Source of the DNA: Morella rubra
Lineage: Eukaryota; Streptophyta; Magnoliopsida; Fagales; Myricaceae
NCBI GenBank assembly: GCA_003952965.2
Contig: RXIC02000013.1
Span: forward strand, 496,001-560,000
Direction: 5' to 3'
Length of the DNA stretch: 64,000 bases
In this document: positions 53,762-64,000 of the stretch, piece after piece
How the letters are laid out: each line of letters starts with the position of its first letter
How positions within the stretch are numbered: the stretch's first letter is position 1
Position numbers and translations under genes: made by a program
The notes under the pieces: model-generated
The model's database searches: none
The model's input: the letters and a program-made list of their open reading frames with translations, nothing else
Told to the model about the DNA's origin: nothing

Positions 53762-56700
53762 ATGGAGAAGAGCATATATACAATTCTCACTATAGACCGT
53801 TGGGAGTCTCTGAACCACATGGAGTACAGGTTGGCTTCACTTAGGCCTGTTCATGGGAGGCTGGCCTTGAAATTCCTCAACTGGTTCATCCAGCAACCTG
53901 GTTTGGAACTAAAGCATCTTACCCATATACTCTGCATCACAAGTCATGTACTTGTTAGAGCTCGGATGTATGACTCTGCCAAATCAATTCTTAGGCACTT
54001 ATCCCAAATGGGGGTTGGGCCAAATTATGTTTTTGGCGCTCTCATGGACACATACTCTCTTTGCAATGCAAGTCCTGCAGTTTTTGACCTTCTAATTAGA
54101 GTTTACGTTAGAGATGGGACGGTTGGAGATGCTGTAGATACTTTCTACTTGATGGGTACTCGAGGATTTAGGCCATCAGTGTTCACTTGTAATACGATCC
54201 TATCTTCAATGGTGAAACATCGGAGAGCTGGGTCACTGTGGTCTTTTTTCAAGGAAATGCTTGGAAGAAATGTTTGTCCCAATGTTGCTACTTTTAATAT
54301 ATTGATAAGTGCTTTATGTGGGGAAGGGGAGCTTAAGAAAGCCGGTTATCTGTTAAGAAAGATGGAAGATAGTGGTTACGTTCCAACTATAGTTACTTAT
54401 AATACTTTACTCAATTGGTATTGCAAGAAGGGGAGATACAAGATTGCGTTTGAGTTGATTGATCATATGCGATCCAAGGGTATTGAAGCTGATGTTTGTA
54501 CGTACAATATGTTCATTGATGATTTGTGTAGAAACTACAGGAGTGCAAAAGGTTATTTACTGCTAAAGAAGATGAGGAAAAAGATGCTGCTTCCTAATGA
54601 AGTGACATACAACACTTTGATTAATGGGTTTGTTAAGGAGGGAAAGATTGGAGTTGCTGCACGGCTTTTGGATGAGATGTCATTGTTTAATCTTTCACCA
54701 AATTTCATCACTTATAATGCTTTGGTTGATGGGTACTGTAGCGAGGGTAATTTTGAAGAAGCTTTTAGACTTTTGGACTTGATGGAAGCTGGGGGATTGC
54801 AACCTAATGATGTCAGTCATGGAACTCTTTTAAATGGGCTGTGCAAGCACGCCAAGTTTGACCTAGCCCGAAGTGTGCTAGAGAGAATGAGGATGAAGGG
54901 GATGGTGGTTGGTTGTATTGAATACACAGCAATGATTGATGGATTATGCAAAAATGGATTGCTTGATGAAGCTGTGCAGTTGCTCAATAAGATGTCCACT
55001 GATTGTGTCAATCCTGATATTATCACATTTTCAGTGCTCATAAATGGATTTTGCAAAGTGGGGAAGATAAAAAATGTAAACGAGATCATATGTAAAATGT
55101 ATAGAGCAGGACTTGTACCAAACAATATTATATACTCAACATTAGTCTATAATCATTGCAAGATGGGGAATACTACAAAGGCTTTGAAAGTTTATGCAGC
55201 TATGAATCGCCATGGCCATGATGTGGACCATTTCACATGCAACGTGTTGGTCACTTCTTTTTGTGCAGTTGGAAAACTTCTAGAGGCAGAAAATTTAATG
55301 CAGCACATGAGCAGGGTTGGTCTTGGTCCTAACTCCATCACTTTTGACTGTATTATAGATGGCTATGGAAGTATGGGTGAAGGGTTAAAAGCATTTTCTA
55401 TGTTTGATGAAATGATTAAATCGGGTCATCAGCCGACTCCTTTCACATATGGGAGCTTACTGAAAGGACTATGCAAGGGGGGGAATTTGAGGGAGGCAAA
55501 GAAATTTTTGAGTAAACTCCACTACATTCCTTCTGCTGTAGATACTATTCTCTACAATACAATGCTTGCTGAGACGTGTAGAATAGGGAATCTGCACGAG
55601 GCAGTTGTCCTTCTCGAGGAGATGGTGCAAAATGGTGTGCTGCCTGATAGTTATACGTACACTATTCTTCTTTCTGGGTTATCGAGGAGAGGCAAATTGG
55701 TTGCTGCTATCCTATTGTTGGGGCAGTTGATGGATGAAAAAGCTTTATCATCAAATCGGGTACTGTATACTTGTTTGGTTGATGGCCTTTTCAAGGCTGG
55801 CCAATCAAAGGCAGCTTTGTATCTCTATGAAGAAATGGAGGACAGAGGCCTGAACCCTGATACTATTGCCCTTAATGCAGTTTTAGATGCGTATTCAAGG
55901 AGGGGAAAAGTGGTGGTAGCAAATGATGTCCTTTCTACTATGAGGAGCAGAAATTTGTGCCCTAACTTGGCTACCTATAATATTCTCTTGCATGGATACT
56001 CAAAGAAAAAGATGTTATTAGCATGCTCCAGGGTGTACAGTAATATGGTCAGGACAGGTTTTCTCCCTGACAAATTAACATGCCATTCTCTTATTCTTGG
56101 TCTTTGCGAGTCTGGTATGTTGGACATTGGAATCAAAATGTTGAAGGAGATGATAATGGAAGGTGTTATAGCTGATCAGTTAACATTTAACATGCTTATT
56201 ACCAAGTGTTGTGAAACTGGTGAGATGCAGAAGGCCTTTGACCTGGTTAACATTATGAACGATTTTGGAGTTTTTCCTAATGCAGATATCCAAAATGCCA
56301 TCTTCAATGGACTGGTTAGAACTTCATCATTCCAAGAATCGCATATCTTTTTGCATGACATGTTGGAGAAGGGTTTCACTCCGAAGTGTGCACAATATAT
56401 CACTCTAATTAATGGTATGTGTAGAGTGGGAGATGTACAAGGAGCATTCAAGCTAAAAGATGAGATGGAAGCACAAGGTATCAGTTCTCGCGATGTTGCC
56501 GAGAGTGCTATGGTTAGAGGGCTTGCACGATGTGGGAAACTTGATGAAGCAATGCTGCTTCTTAATTGCATGCTTCGGATGCGACTTGTTCCAACTACTG
56601 CAACTTTTACGTCTTTGATGCACATGTTCTGCAAGGCTGCCAATCTCACAGAGGCTTGTAAGCTGAGGGGCATCATGGAACATTGCAGTGTGAAGCTTGA

Positions 56701-57031
56701 TGTTCCTGCACATAATGTTCTCATTTCAGGCCTTTGTGCAAATAGCGACGTTGTGGCTGCATTTGAACTCTATGAAGAGATGAAACAAAGAGGTCTCTGG
56801 CCCAACACCACCACCTATACTGTTCTCCTTAATGCCATTTCAGCTAAAAGTAATCTTGCCATGGGTGAAAAACTTCTAAAGGACTTGCAGGAAAGAGGAT
56901 GGATATCTTGGGAGTGGGGTGGAAGTACCGAACAATTAAATGCAGGATTGAGAGTTGCCATGGAGAAAATGAGTTGGTTGAAGAAAAACACGAAGAAGTC
57001 ACAAGCAAGTAGAATAACAAATGTTATTTAA
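53762..57031 (+). CDS. P-class pentatricopeptide repeat protein (At5g55840 type)
   Basis: An organelle RNA-binding protein built from 35-residue PPR helical pairs, each reading roughly one RNA base. A single uninterrupted exon carries well over twenty motifs from about residue 70 to near the end, for example VTYNTLLNWYCKKGRYKIAF and ITFSVLINGFCKVGKI. No E, DYW or SMR domain follows, so it is P class and not an editing factor with a deaminase. Starting at MEKSIYTILTIDRW (53762) gives 1089 residues, matching the length and N-terminus of the Arabidopsis At5g55840 family. An in-frame upstream ATG (53627) would add 45 residues, but a splice donor (CCTCCG/GTATGC at about 53657) and acceptor (GCGAAACAG, ending at about 53751) suggest that stretch is a leader intron. 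The gene is intact. Confidence 0.93.
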   Translation: MEKSIYTILTIDRWESLNHMEYRLASLRPVHGRLALKFLNWFIQQPGLELKHLTHILCITSHVLVRARMYDSAKSILRHLSQMGVGPNYVFGALMDTYSLCNASPAVFDLLIRVYVRDGTVGDAVDTFYLMGTRGFRPSVFTCNTILSSMVKHRRAGSLWSFFKEMLGRNVCPNVATFNILISALCGEGELKKAGYLLRKMEDSGYVPTIVTYNTLLNWYCKKGRYKIAFELIDHMRSKGIEADVCTYNMFIDDLCRNYRSAKGYLLLKKMRKKMLLPNEVTYNTLINGFVKEGKIGVAARLLDEMSLFNLSPNFITYNALVDGYCSEGNFEEAFRLLDLMEAGGLQPNDVSHGTLLNGLCKHAKFDLARSVLERMRMKGMVVGCIEYTAMIDGLCKNGLLDEAVQLLNKMSTDCVNPDIITFSVLINGFCKVGKIKNVNEIICKMYRAGLVPNNIIYSTLVYNHCKMGNTTKALKVYAAMNRHGHDVDHFTCNVLVTSFCAVGKLLEAENLMQHMSRVGLGPNSITFDCIIDGYGSMGEGLKAFSMFDEMIKSGHQPTPFTYGSLLKGLCKGGNLREAKKFLSKLHYIPSAVDTILYNTMLAETCRIGNLHEAVVLLEEMVQNGVLPDSYTYTILLSGLSRRGKLVAAILLLGQLMDEKALSSNRVLYTCLVDGLFKAGQSKAALYLYEEMEDRGLNPDTIALNAVLDAYSRRGKVVVANDVLSTMRSRNLCPNLATYNILLHGYSKKKMLLACSRVYSNMVRTGFLPDKLTCHSLILGLCESGMLDIGIKMLKEMIMEGVIADQLTFNMLITKCCETGEMQKAFDLVNIMNDFGVFPNADIQNAIFNGLVRTSSFQESHIFLHDMLEKGFTPKCAQYITLINGMCRVGDVQGAFKLKDEMEAQGISSRDVAESAMVRGLARCGKLDEAMLLLNCMLRMRLVPTTATFTSLMHMFCKAANLTEACKLRGIMEHCSVKLDVPAHNVLISGLCANSDVVAAFELYEEMKQRGLWPNTTTYTVLLNAISAKSNLAMGEKLLKDLQERGWISWEWGGSTEQLNAGLRVAMEKMSWLKKNTKKSQASRITNVI

Positions 57032-57939
57032 GTCGCGAGACAAAAAGCAAAACCTTTCTTCGGGGGTCTGGTGGATGAGACTGACTGTGGACTTCCATTA
57101 CAAAGGCAGTTGTTGTACCATACTGGTACTTTTAAACTGCTTCCACCTCCTATCTTCTGGTTCGTATCTCATGTCTTGTATCCTTCAGTTTTGTTTCTTG
57201 TTGTTTCTCATTTTCTTAACATGTCTAGGTGATATGCACTGTGTTTCAATTGGTAATATGTTGCTGTTGGGTGTTGAGCCATTTAAATTTGGAGGAGAAC
57301 AAAATATCAAAAATGTGAGCTGATCTCGTTAGACCCAACATAGGACATTACGTCAGTGTAAGTCCAATTGTTTTTAGTAAGTTTATGTGTCTTTGTGTGC
57401 ATATAGGCATGCGTGTTTGTTTATAGACCCTTAGTGTCTTTGATCTTTAAAGCCTTATGGGTCCCACTATGGTAAGGATATGGATAGCATGGCTGATGAG
57501 GAGAAAAAAATGCATAATGAAGCCTTAGGCTCATGACCCCTGTTATAATCTGCGGAGAGACATCCTCCAAGGATTCAAAGATCCCACCAAAATAGTAGTC
57601 AGCAAGAAATGTTCGTACTGATTATTTGTCTTTAAGGACAATATTTAAAGGAGCTACCACATGATATCGATGAGGAGTGCATTAAAGCCTTAGATATTCT
57701 GTTGTTTTTGTTCTTTTCATAATTTCTGGTATTGGTATACTAATTTATTTTGATGATAGCATAATTTAATTGGAGAACAGGAATTTTGTTATTGACAAAA
57801 CCATCAGTTATCTTGGCAGACGATTGAAAAGTAACCAGTTATGTTCTCTGTTCCTAGAGTTAAAACTTTCTCTAATTCTGAGCTGCAGCTCAGATAATAT
57901 CCTTACGCTCAAAAACGTGAAAAACAGCTATCATTTGCG

Positions 57940-58015
57940 AGGAATGGCGAATGAGAGCTTTCCTTTTGTAAGGAATGGCGGATGAGAGCTATCCTTTTGT
58001 AAGGAATGGAGGATG
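57940..58015. repeat. 31-bp tandem repeat, 2.5 copies
   Basis: The unit AAGGAATGGCGGATGAGAGC followed by TATCCTTTTGT occurs at 57970-58000, in a slightly diverged copy at 57940-57969, and in a partial copy from 58001. Non-coding. Confidence 0.75.
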
Positions 58016-59479
58016 ATAAACTGCTTCTGGGAGTCAAAAAGCCATCGATGCGGAGCTGAAGTCTTAGGTCTCAATTGAGGTAATTTTCTCCGATTGCCAG
58101 TTGGACAAAGAGCCAATTGAGATATCTAGCGTGATGCAGTTAAACTTACTTTGGAAGGCTATTTAGCCGAAAAAAAAAAAAAGATTTAATTTCTGTGATG
58201 TATATAAGCGTTCTTACCTGAACGTTGTCTGTTCTGTTACTAAATTTTGCTAATTGACAAGTATCTTCGCATAGATTTGTTTCTCACTAATACTGCCAAA
58301 AAACAGAACTAGAAGATAGAGCCTCACAGTCGGGGGTGTCAAGCAAAAGGGTACATCCCTTCACATGCTGCTTGTGTGAGTCCATAGGGAGGTGGGCATC
58401 GAGCACTGAGTACTGTCCTGCGGTCTGCTGATTGGAGGGTCAGGACGGAAAATCAGTGCACATGGTAACTGATCACTAAGTTGTTCTCCGACTGGAAAAA
58501 CATGTTCTGTCTATTATAACTTTTCCTGGTAAACTGAGTTTCCTTTTAATTTTTTTCCCAGTCATGGTTTTGGAAAGACCTGGATTAACTACAGTGCACA
58601 TAGCAGCCAAAAAGAGGTGGATGAAGCAACATTATGGTGAAAGATGTTGGCAGTTGGCTTATAAGGGAACCAGAACAGTGGTATGTTTATTTCAAAATCT
58701 GGTTGATGTGTTGTGCCTTAACCTCTCTCTTCAGTCTGCACCCAATAATGGAGACAGGAACTTGACAGTCATACTTGATCTGAGGGGTGACCCTTTTAGA
58801 AAGAATAATACATGCTGTTGCATGGCAGACAGAATCTAATAATTTTGAAACGGGACTGGACTTGCTATTATTGGCCTTCTTATAACCTATGGTCTCAAGC
58901 ATGATGGTTGCTTTGCTTTTGTTAGCATTCTAATCTTCTCATGTTTCCTGCCTTGTGCTCGAAAGTCGGATATGGTGAATTCGAGATCTCCCACATTATT
59001 AGGCGTCGAGCTTTTAACTTTTTCTTGGAAGTCTTGGAGTTTGGCTGTCCCCTTTTACTTTCTCCTGGGAAAGTCCTGCATGTACCCCTGCCGGAAAAAC
59101 CCTGCCACTGAATGTACGGAGTGTTGGACGAAAACGTGGAAACACAAAGCAATGCGTAGGCTGCTCCGACCATCACTGGCCTTGAGATCAGTATCCTGGA
59201 GAGAGAATGGTTTTTTTGTTTATATGGTATCGACAAACAGAGAGAGAGAGACTCAAAATTGCGTTGACCGACCAGAGCAACCATCTGGGGTGCTCGGCAG
59301 GCAGATTCTACTTCCTAGTGATAAAGAGTTCATAAGCAAACCAGCACCATCGACTGTAACGCCCTGCAAAGACTGCAATCCCAGCTGCTTTGGAAAGAAG
59401 CAATGTTGTAATCTAGAAGATTGACATCCATAATTTTGTGTTTTGAGTACTAATATCTTCTCACTCAAAATTTCGGGCC

Positions 59480-59670
59480 TAATTAAAACAATTACAAATT
59501 AATCTCTCTCTCTATCTCTTCAAATTATTGTTATTATTTTATTATAACAGTCATTCAAATTTTCTCTATCTTCAATATTTTTCACCAACTTTTATAAATT
59601 ATATTCACTTTCTTACTAACTTCCGTTAATCATCTTAAAATTTTAACACTCAAACATATAATTAAATAAA
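59480..59670. repeat. Short AT-rich element, copy of a dispersed family
   Basis: TCATTCAAAT, ATTTTTCACCAACTT and AAAATTTTAACACTCAAACA blocks match 11500-11590 in order, and the opposite strand of 52770-52945. It is probably a degenerate MITE. Non-coding. Confidence 0.4.
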
Positions 59671-60599
59671 TCTATTTGTTTCTCAAATAATAATATATTA
59701 ATGTTGTTTTCTTTAAAAAAAAAAAAAACAAATTAAGCATCTATATTTGGACTAATCACTGGCATGCTGCAGCCAGTCAGTCAGGAACCATCCATGATGG
59801 TCAAAGAAAGAAAAGTCCTTGGTTGCCAATTAAGAGTCCAATTCAAACTCCCCATCCAACTCACAATAGACAATAAAATGCTAAAAATAACACATATAAC
59901 AACGAGTCCAATCACCCTTCAACTAGCAATACAAAATACAGGAAAATTGAAGGGAAAAAAAGGAAAAAAAATAATAATGAAAAAGTGGACCCTTCAACTA
60001 GCTATGACAAATTACAGGAAGACTGAAGGAAAACAGGAGAAAAATAAGGGGGAAAAAATGAAAAGCCAATGGAGAATTAGATGAGGAATGGGATTTTGAA
60101 GGGCAAATAATTGGAGAAACAATTAATAATTTTTTTTCCCAGAATTATAAAGAATTTTAATTCAGGGAAGAGGTGGAGGGTGTGAATTCCTGATCTTAGG
60201 CAGAGGATTTGAGTCCCAAACTAAATAGTTTTTTTTTTTTTTTTAATTCCAAACTTAAATAGTTGGATTGATTAATTCAAGACATTGAGAAAAGCCAGCA
60301 TTGCCAGCAAACCAATGTGCGCTCTGCCTCGGTGCAACCCAACAGCTCCCTCCATCACTCCGTTTGCCAGCTCACCACGCCGTTCCGTTTATCGATTCTG
60401 TCGTTTTCTGTCTCTACCCTTGCGTGTCACTCACTGAGTCACTGACAGACTAACTCCCAACGTCATGACTGACGCTGATTTAACGACGACCTCACACGTT
60501 TCTTTATTCCCGTCAACCATAACGCCGTTGAATCAGAACGCCCCTCAAAATTCCCCCGTTTCAGATGGTGACAGAGGCCCATTCCTGGCCCAACTTACA

Positions 60600-60743
60600 G
60601 AGATCCTCATCACCATCCGCTCTCTTTCTCTCTCCTAAAGACTTCTTCCTTTCTCAAATTCTCTCTCCCTCTCTGTTTTTTCTTTTGCTTTTATTGCTCG
60701 ATAGTCTTTTTCTTTTCCCAGAAAGCTTCTCTCTCCAGAGTTC
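60600..60743 (+). promoter_or_regulatory. CT-rich 5' leader of the NOI gene
   Basis: A pyrimidine-rich stretch with many CTCTCT and TTTCTTTT runs directly before the start codon at 60744, typical of plant 5' leaders and initiator regions. No clear TATA box was chosen. Confidence 0.4.
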
Positions 60744-63614
60744 ATGTCGGTACGTCATCCCTTTCTGTTCCTCTCTAGAAACACTAGCCCGTGTTTGTTT
60801 TAAACTTGCTGTATTTGTTTTTCTTCGAAGCTTATTATGCTCGATTTGATATGATTTCTGATTGATTCGAGCTTCAGTTTCGGTTGCGTCTGATTGATGA
60901 GGGACTTGATCCTTTAGCTATTCTCTATTCCGGTTTTATTTTATAATTAATACATTTTTATTTTAAAATTTGAGAAATTACTACAGTTCCCTGGATTTTC
61001 CCCGATTTTATAAGTTTCTCAGGCGGTCATTCGTTGTGTTTTTGAATTTGGATTTGCTGTTGTATGGAGAAAATATTCTTTAGGGAGAGTTAGTACCAAA
61101 ATGGAAAGAGAAAAAAAGGTGAACAAAATCAGAGAGAGCATATAGACGATAGTGGAATGTTTTTAAAGAAAATATAATTTTTTTCGGGGAAAGGAAGGAT
61201 CTTCTCTGTCTGGTGTGTGTCTGTGTGTTTGGAAGTCAAGAGTTTGAATAAGTGTATCAAACTTGAGTATGATGCTAGAGACAGAATTAGCGAAGCGGTT
61301 TTGCTATTTATATGAGCTTTTGCAGGGATTAATGAGATGTACGCGGTATTGTGAATCTACTTGCTCTTGGTATTACGCTGATCCAGTGTGTCTAAATGTA
61401 TATTTACGACTTTACCTTATCAGGAATGAGTGAGTACTACTTTGGAGGTTTTGTTCATGATTATGCTGTAATTTAGTATTTTGCATATGACTCTGTTGAT
61501 GTTTTTGTATAATTCTGCAGTGGTATTAATTTTCTTTTCCTGAAAGACTTTTGAGCTTTGTAAATTATCTATCTATGGCTGCTTAGAATAAATAAATAAA
61601 TTATCTATCTATAGCTGTTGCTGAGATATATTGTTTCTTAGTATGCTTGACCTGTTACGGTTTTTGTTGGTACATGCAAGCAATGACCAGGTATATTTGG
61701 AATTTGGAATGAGCCAAAACCAATTTAGATGTGATAAGCAACAAATTGGCATGCATATAGAAACTGTAGATATGCAACCAGTCTTATGAAGCTAGAGAAT
61801 CGAGGAGAATTACTTGATATTCTGTAAACTTTTCACTATGTGTCACACTGCTGAAGTGACCTGGGGAATTTCAAGTATGCTATTGCTCAATATCAACCTG
61901 AAGGTATTTAAGAGAAAATAAATGGGCTGGCTGTGGGATTGTGGATTGTTGCACTGAATTATACAAAAAGCTGCAACCTATTTTTGTTTAGATAATTAGA
62001 GGGTGAATCTATAGGATGAGGTGAACATGCTAATGTGGTCGGACACCTTACTAGGTGTACAAAGCTGTAGAAACTCCATTCATTATTGCGCTTTGGGGCT
62101 GAGGGGCCTAGGATTATCTTAGGAGGATGATTTGTGCAAGGGCACTTCCTGTAAGAGTTCCGTGTGTGAGACCGCAAAAAGTCTTATTGCAGGATCTCAA
62201 AGACTCATGGGAGTGTTCTGATTTGCCAATCAACCTAGATAAAGCTAGGGATGTAATGGAACTTAGGTCTGCCCTTTTTTGAGCTTGTAAGTCTCTTGAA
62301 TCTTGTAGTAAATTTCATGGAAATGAAGATGCCTATTCAGCTTGTTGGTTTTATTAGAAATGAATTAGGATCGGTGAATTGTGAAAATCAGGTTTAGAAC
62401 TAGGATATTCGGTGTATGATTGCATAAAGGTTAAATTCTTTTCCCAGTTGATCCCATTCTGCCACAAGCAATGTGATTCTGTTGTTTTGCTATATTTTCT
62501 TGTTTGAATCTTAGAGCAGCTTAATACTTAATGTTGGATCGAGAATGCATGTATCATCAGTCTTCCTCCTAACCCCTCATTCTTTACTCCAAATATTATG
62601 ACTACCTCTACAACTTTATGTTTGGTTCTACTGGAGAGAACAGAAAGTATTTCGGCTCAATTGAATGGCTTTTCTTGCTAATTGTGATTGGGCTAGTGAT
62701 ATGTTCATTTATGAAGTTCATAATTGGAAGGACGAAGAGGATTTTTTTTTACCATTTTGGGGTCCATGTTCCTCAGTGATTAATTTATGACATTCATGAA
62801 CCTGCTTACGTTTTTGTTATGTGGCTGTCCTCTACCTTCCACAGCTATCAGCATCATAATGGAAACTTTTTACCTTTCTGTTTTTCCAGCAGGACAAGGG
62901 TCAACCACTGCCAAAATTTGGCGAATGGGATGTCAATGATCCTGCTTCAGCAGAGGGATTTACTGTGATTTTTAATAAGGCTAGGGACGAAAAGAAGACA
63001 GGTGGCAATCCAGGTTCTCCAGGAAAGGTTGATCCCCAAAGTAAGCCTGGAGTGGATCCTGGAAAGCCTCCGGCTGTAAGCTACTACATAACTTCTCTCT
63101 CTCTCCCTCTACCTGCTGTTGGTTTTGCACTTTCTAAATGTTATTTTCATAAAATTTGATAAAGTTTTGCATCTGTTCTGCGGACAGAGACAAAATTTTG
63201 GCCATGTATCAATCTTATTGAGATCATTCAGAGGATTCCTTTTTCTTTGGAAAACATATGCCATCTTATGTAAAAAAGAGGTCAGGATTATGGGAGAATA
63301 GACTAGGATACTTACCTTCAAATGACAAAAGTAGAGTAGCTAGCTCTTTAACAATTGAAAGAAATATCGGTAGCTTAAATATCATCCTATGGGGTACACT
63401 TGTGTAGTTGTGCATATGACCGGGTTGTGATTACGCAAACCCTCCTAATGAACCTGTTTACCTTCTTTATTTAAGAATTTGGAAAAACGTAAGAGATTGA
63501 TTTACTGTCATTTCTGCCGCCTACTTTCCTTAAGCTATTTATGATATGTGGATGATTCGCTGGTTTCAGAAGAAATGGTTTTGCTGCATTCAAGACCCAG
63601 CCACGCACTCCTGA
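60744..63614 (+). CDS. NOI/RIN4-domain protein, 78 aa
   Basis: A small plasma-membrane-associated protein of the nitrate-induced (NOI) family, related to the immune regulator RIN4. Three coding exons join in phase: 60744-60749 (only ATG TCG), 62890-63075 and 63570-63614. The protein has the NOI core LPKFGEWDVNDPASAEGFTV (residues 9-28), followed by IFNKARDEKK. LPKFGEW matches the cleavage site recognised by the bacterial effector protease AvrRpt2 in RIN4-family proteins. The C-terminus KKWFCCIQ has the paired cysteines used for lipid anchoring. The middle (GGNPGSPGKVDPQSKPG) is flexible. Intron 1 is 2.1 kb and its acceptor is a tandem CAGCAG, so Gln3 may be present or skipped. No break was seen. 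Confidence 0.93.
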
Positions 63615-64000
63615 TAAAGTCCCCAATGTGTAAGAGCTTCAACATAAGAGCATGTTTTTCTGTAACTAGCTCCACAATGACAATCCCAAAAAAGTTGGGA
63701 GCTGTGGAGCCATGATGGGCCCCGGTGGAATTTGTTGTGTGCTGTAAAACGATTTGTTGTGAGGGAATAGGTAAAGAAGATGAACGCTTGTTGTATCTAT
63801 CTATAAGCACTGTTGTTGTGGTTTATTTATTAGAAGTCGATCTATATCCCAATATGTGCCTTGTATTACGCTAGAGCTGTAGAGCTTTGTTATCATATCT
63901 TTTAATGGTTTGTATTATCAGATTGCTCTCCTTCTTTATATGAATTTTTTTCAATTATTCTCAGTAACTTCTTTGTTTGGAGGACACAAAATACTGAACC
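63615..64000. other. NOI gene 3' region
   Basis: The sequence after the stop codon is AT-rich with no coding signal; it is most likely the 3' untranslated region and downstream DNA. Several AATA-type signals are present (for example near 63850), but I cannot choose a poly(A) site. Confidence 0.5.

Larger units (their letters stand above)
57032..60560. other. Intergenic region, no gene recognised
   Basis: Open stretches at 58564-58839 and 58972-59424 have no recognisable domains, and I do not support them as genes. A small tandem repeat lies at 57940-58015 and a short AT-rich element at 59480-59670. The segment 60300-60560 is promoter-like: it has many TCACTCACTGAGTCACTGAC-type motifs and leads into the CT-rich leader of the NOI gene. 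Confidence 0.5.

Noticed and set aside
56176-56724. 182-codon minus-strand open frame
   Set aside because: It is opposite the PPR gene and has no features of a protein family; it is a shadow.
58564-59424. Two open stretches between the PPR and NOI genes
   Set aside because: No domain, no supporting splice structure, and composition close to intergenic background.

Overview
The window is nuclear DNA from a flowering plant, almost certainly a eudicot and probably a woody rosid. The evidence is intron-rich genes with GT-AG splicing, AT-rich intergenic DNA with many short inverted-repeat elements, and five plant gene families: UPL-type HECT ligase, P-class PPR, NOI/RIN4, LRR receptor kinase and AHG2-type PARN. 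I cannot name the species from the sequence. There is no bacterial, viral or CRISPR content.

Left part, 1-19.7 kb: a scrambled duplicated block. A PARN-like deadenylase gene on the minus strand (12894-19627) is nearly complete, but as assembled it carries a one-base frameshift in exon 3 and another near the C-terminus. It contains a 1.7-kb internal duplication in its third intron. Relics of the same PARN gene lie at 480-1350 (interrupted by a small hAT-like element) and at 3790-3930. Between them are remains of LRR receptor-like kinases: a frameshifted pseudogene (7690-10464), a locus where the kinase body was deleted and only the flanks remain (3650-4560), and LRR scraps downstream of both PARN copies (1-330 and 12430-12790). 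LINE debris and long inverted-repeat elements are inserted throughout.

Middle part, 20.8-30.8 kb: an intact 17-exon gene on the minus strand for a NusB-RsmB-type RNA cytosine-5 methyltransferase (about 524 aa), then an 841-bp Mutator-like element with long terminal inverted repeats and a GC-rich core, then a divergent three-exon gene on the plus strand for a 383-aa protein I do not recognise.

Right part, 34.7-64 kb: ordinary gene-bearing DNA on the plus strand. A complete 15-exon UPL1/UPL2-type HECT ubiquitin ligase (3788 aa, catalytic Cys3755), an intact P-class PPR protein of the Arabidopsis At5g55840 type (1089 aa from the preferred start) and a 78-aa NOI/RIN4-domain protein. They share no obvious pathway; each is a separate housekeeping or regulatory locus.

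Nothing here is a clearly new molecular system. The most unusual signals are the deletion-only 'condensed' copy of PARN sequence at 15866-16380, the repeated local duplication and deletion of the PARN/LRR-kinase block, the Mutator-like element with a possible captured GC-rich core, a non-canonical GC-AG intron in the methyltransferase gene, and catalytic codons split by introns in PARN and UPL. Exon boundaries were placed by hand from splice signals, reading phase and protein family knowledge; no search was run.
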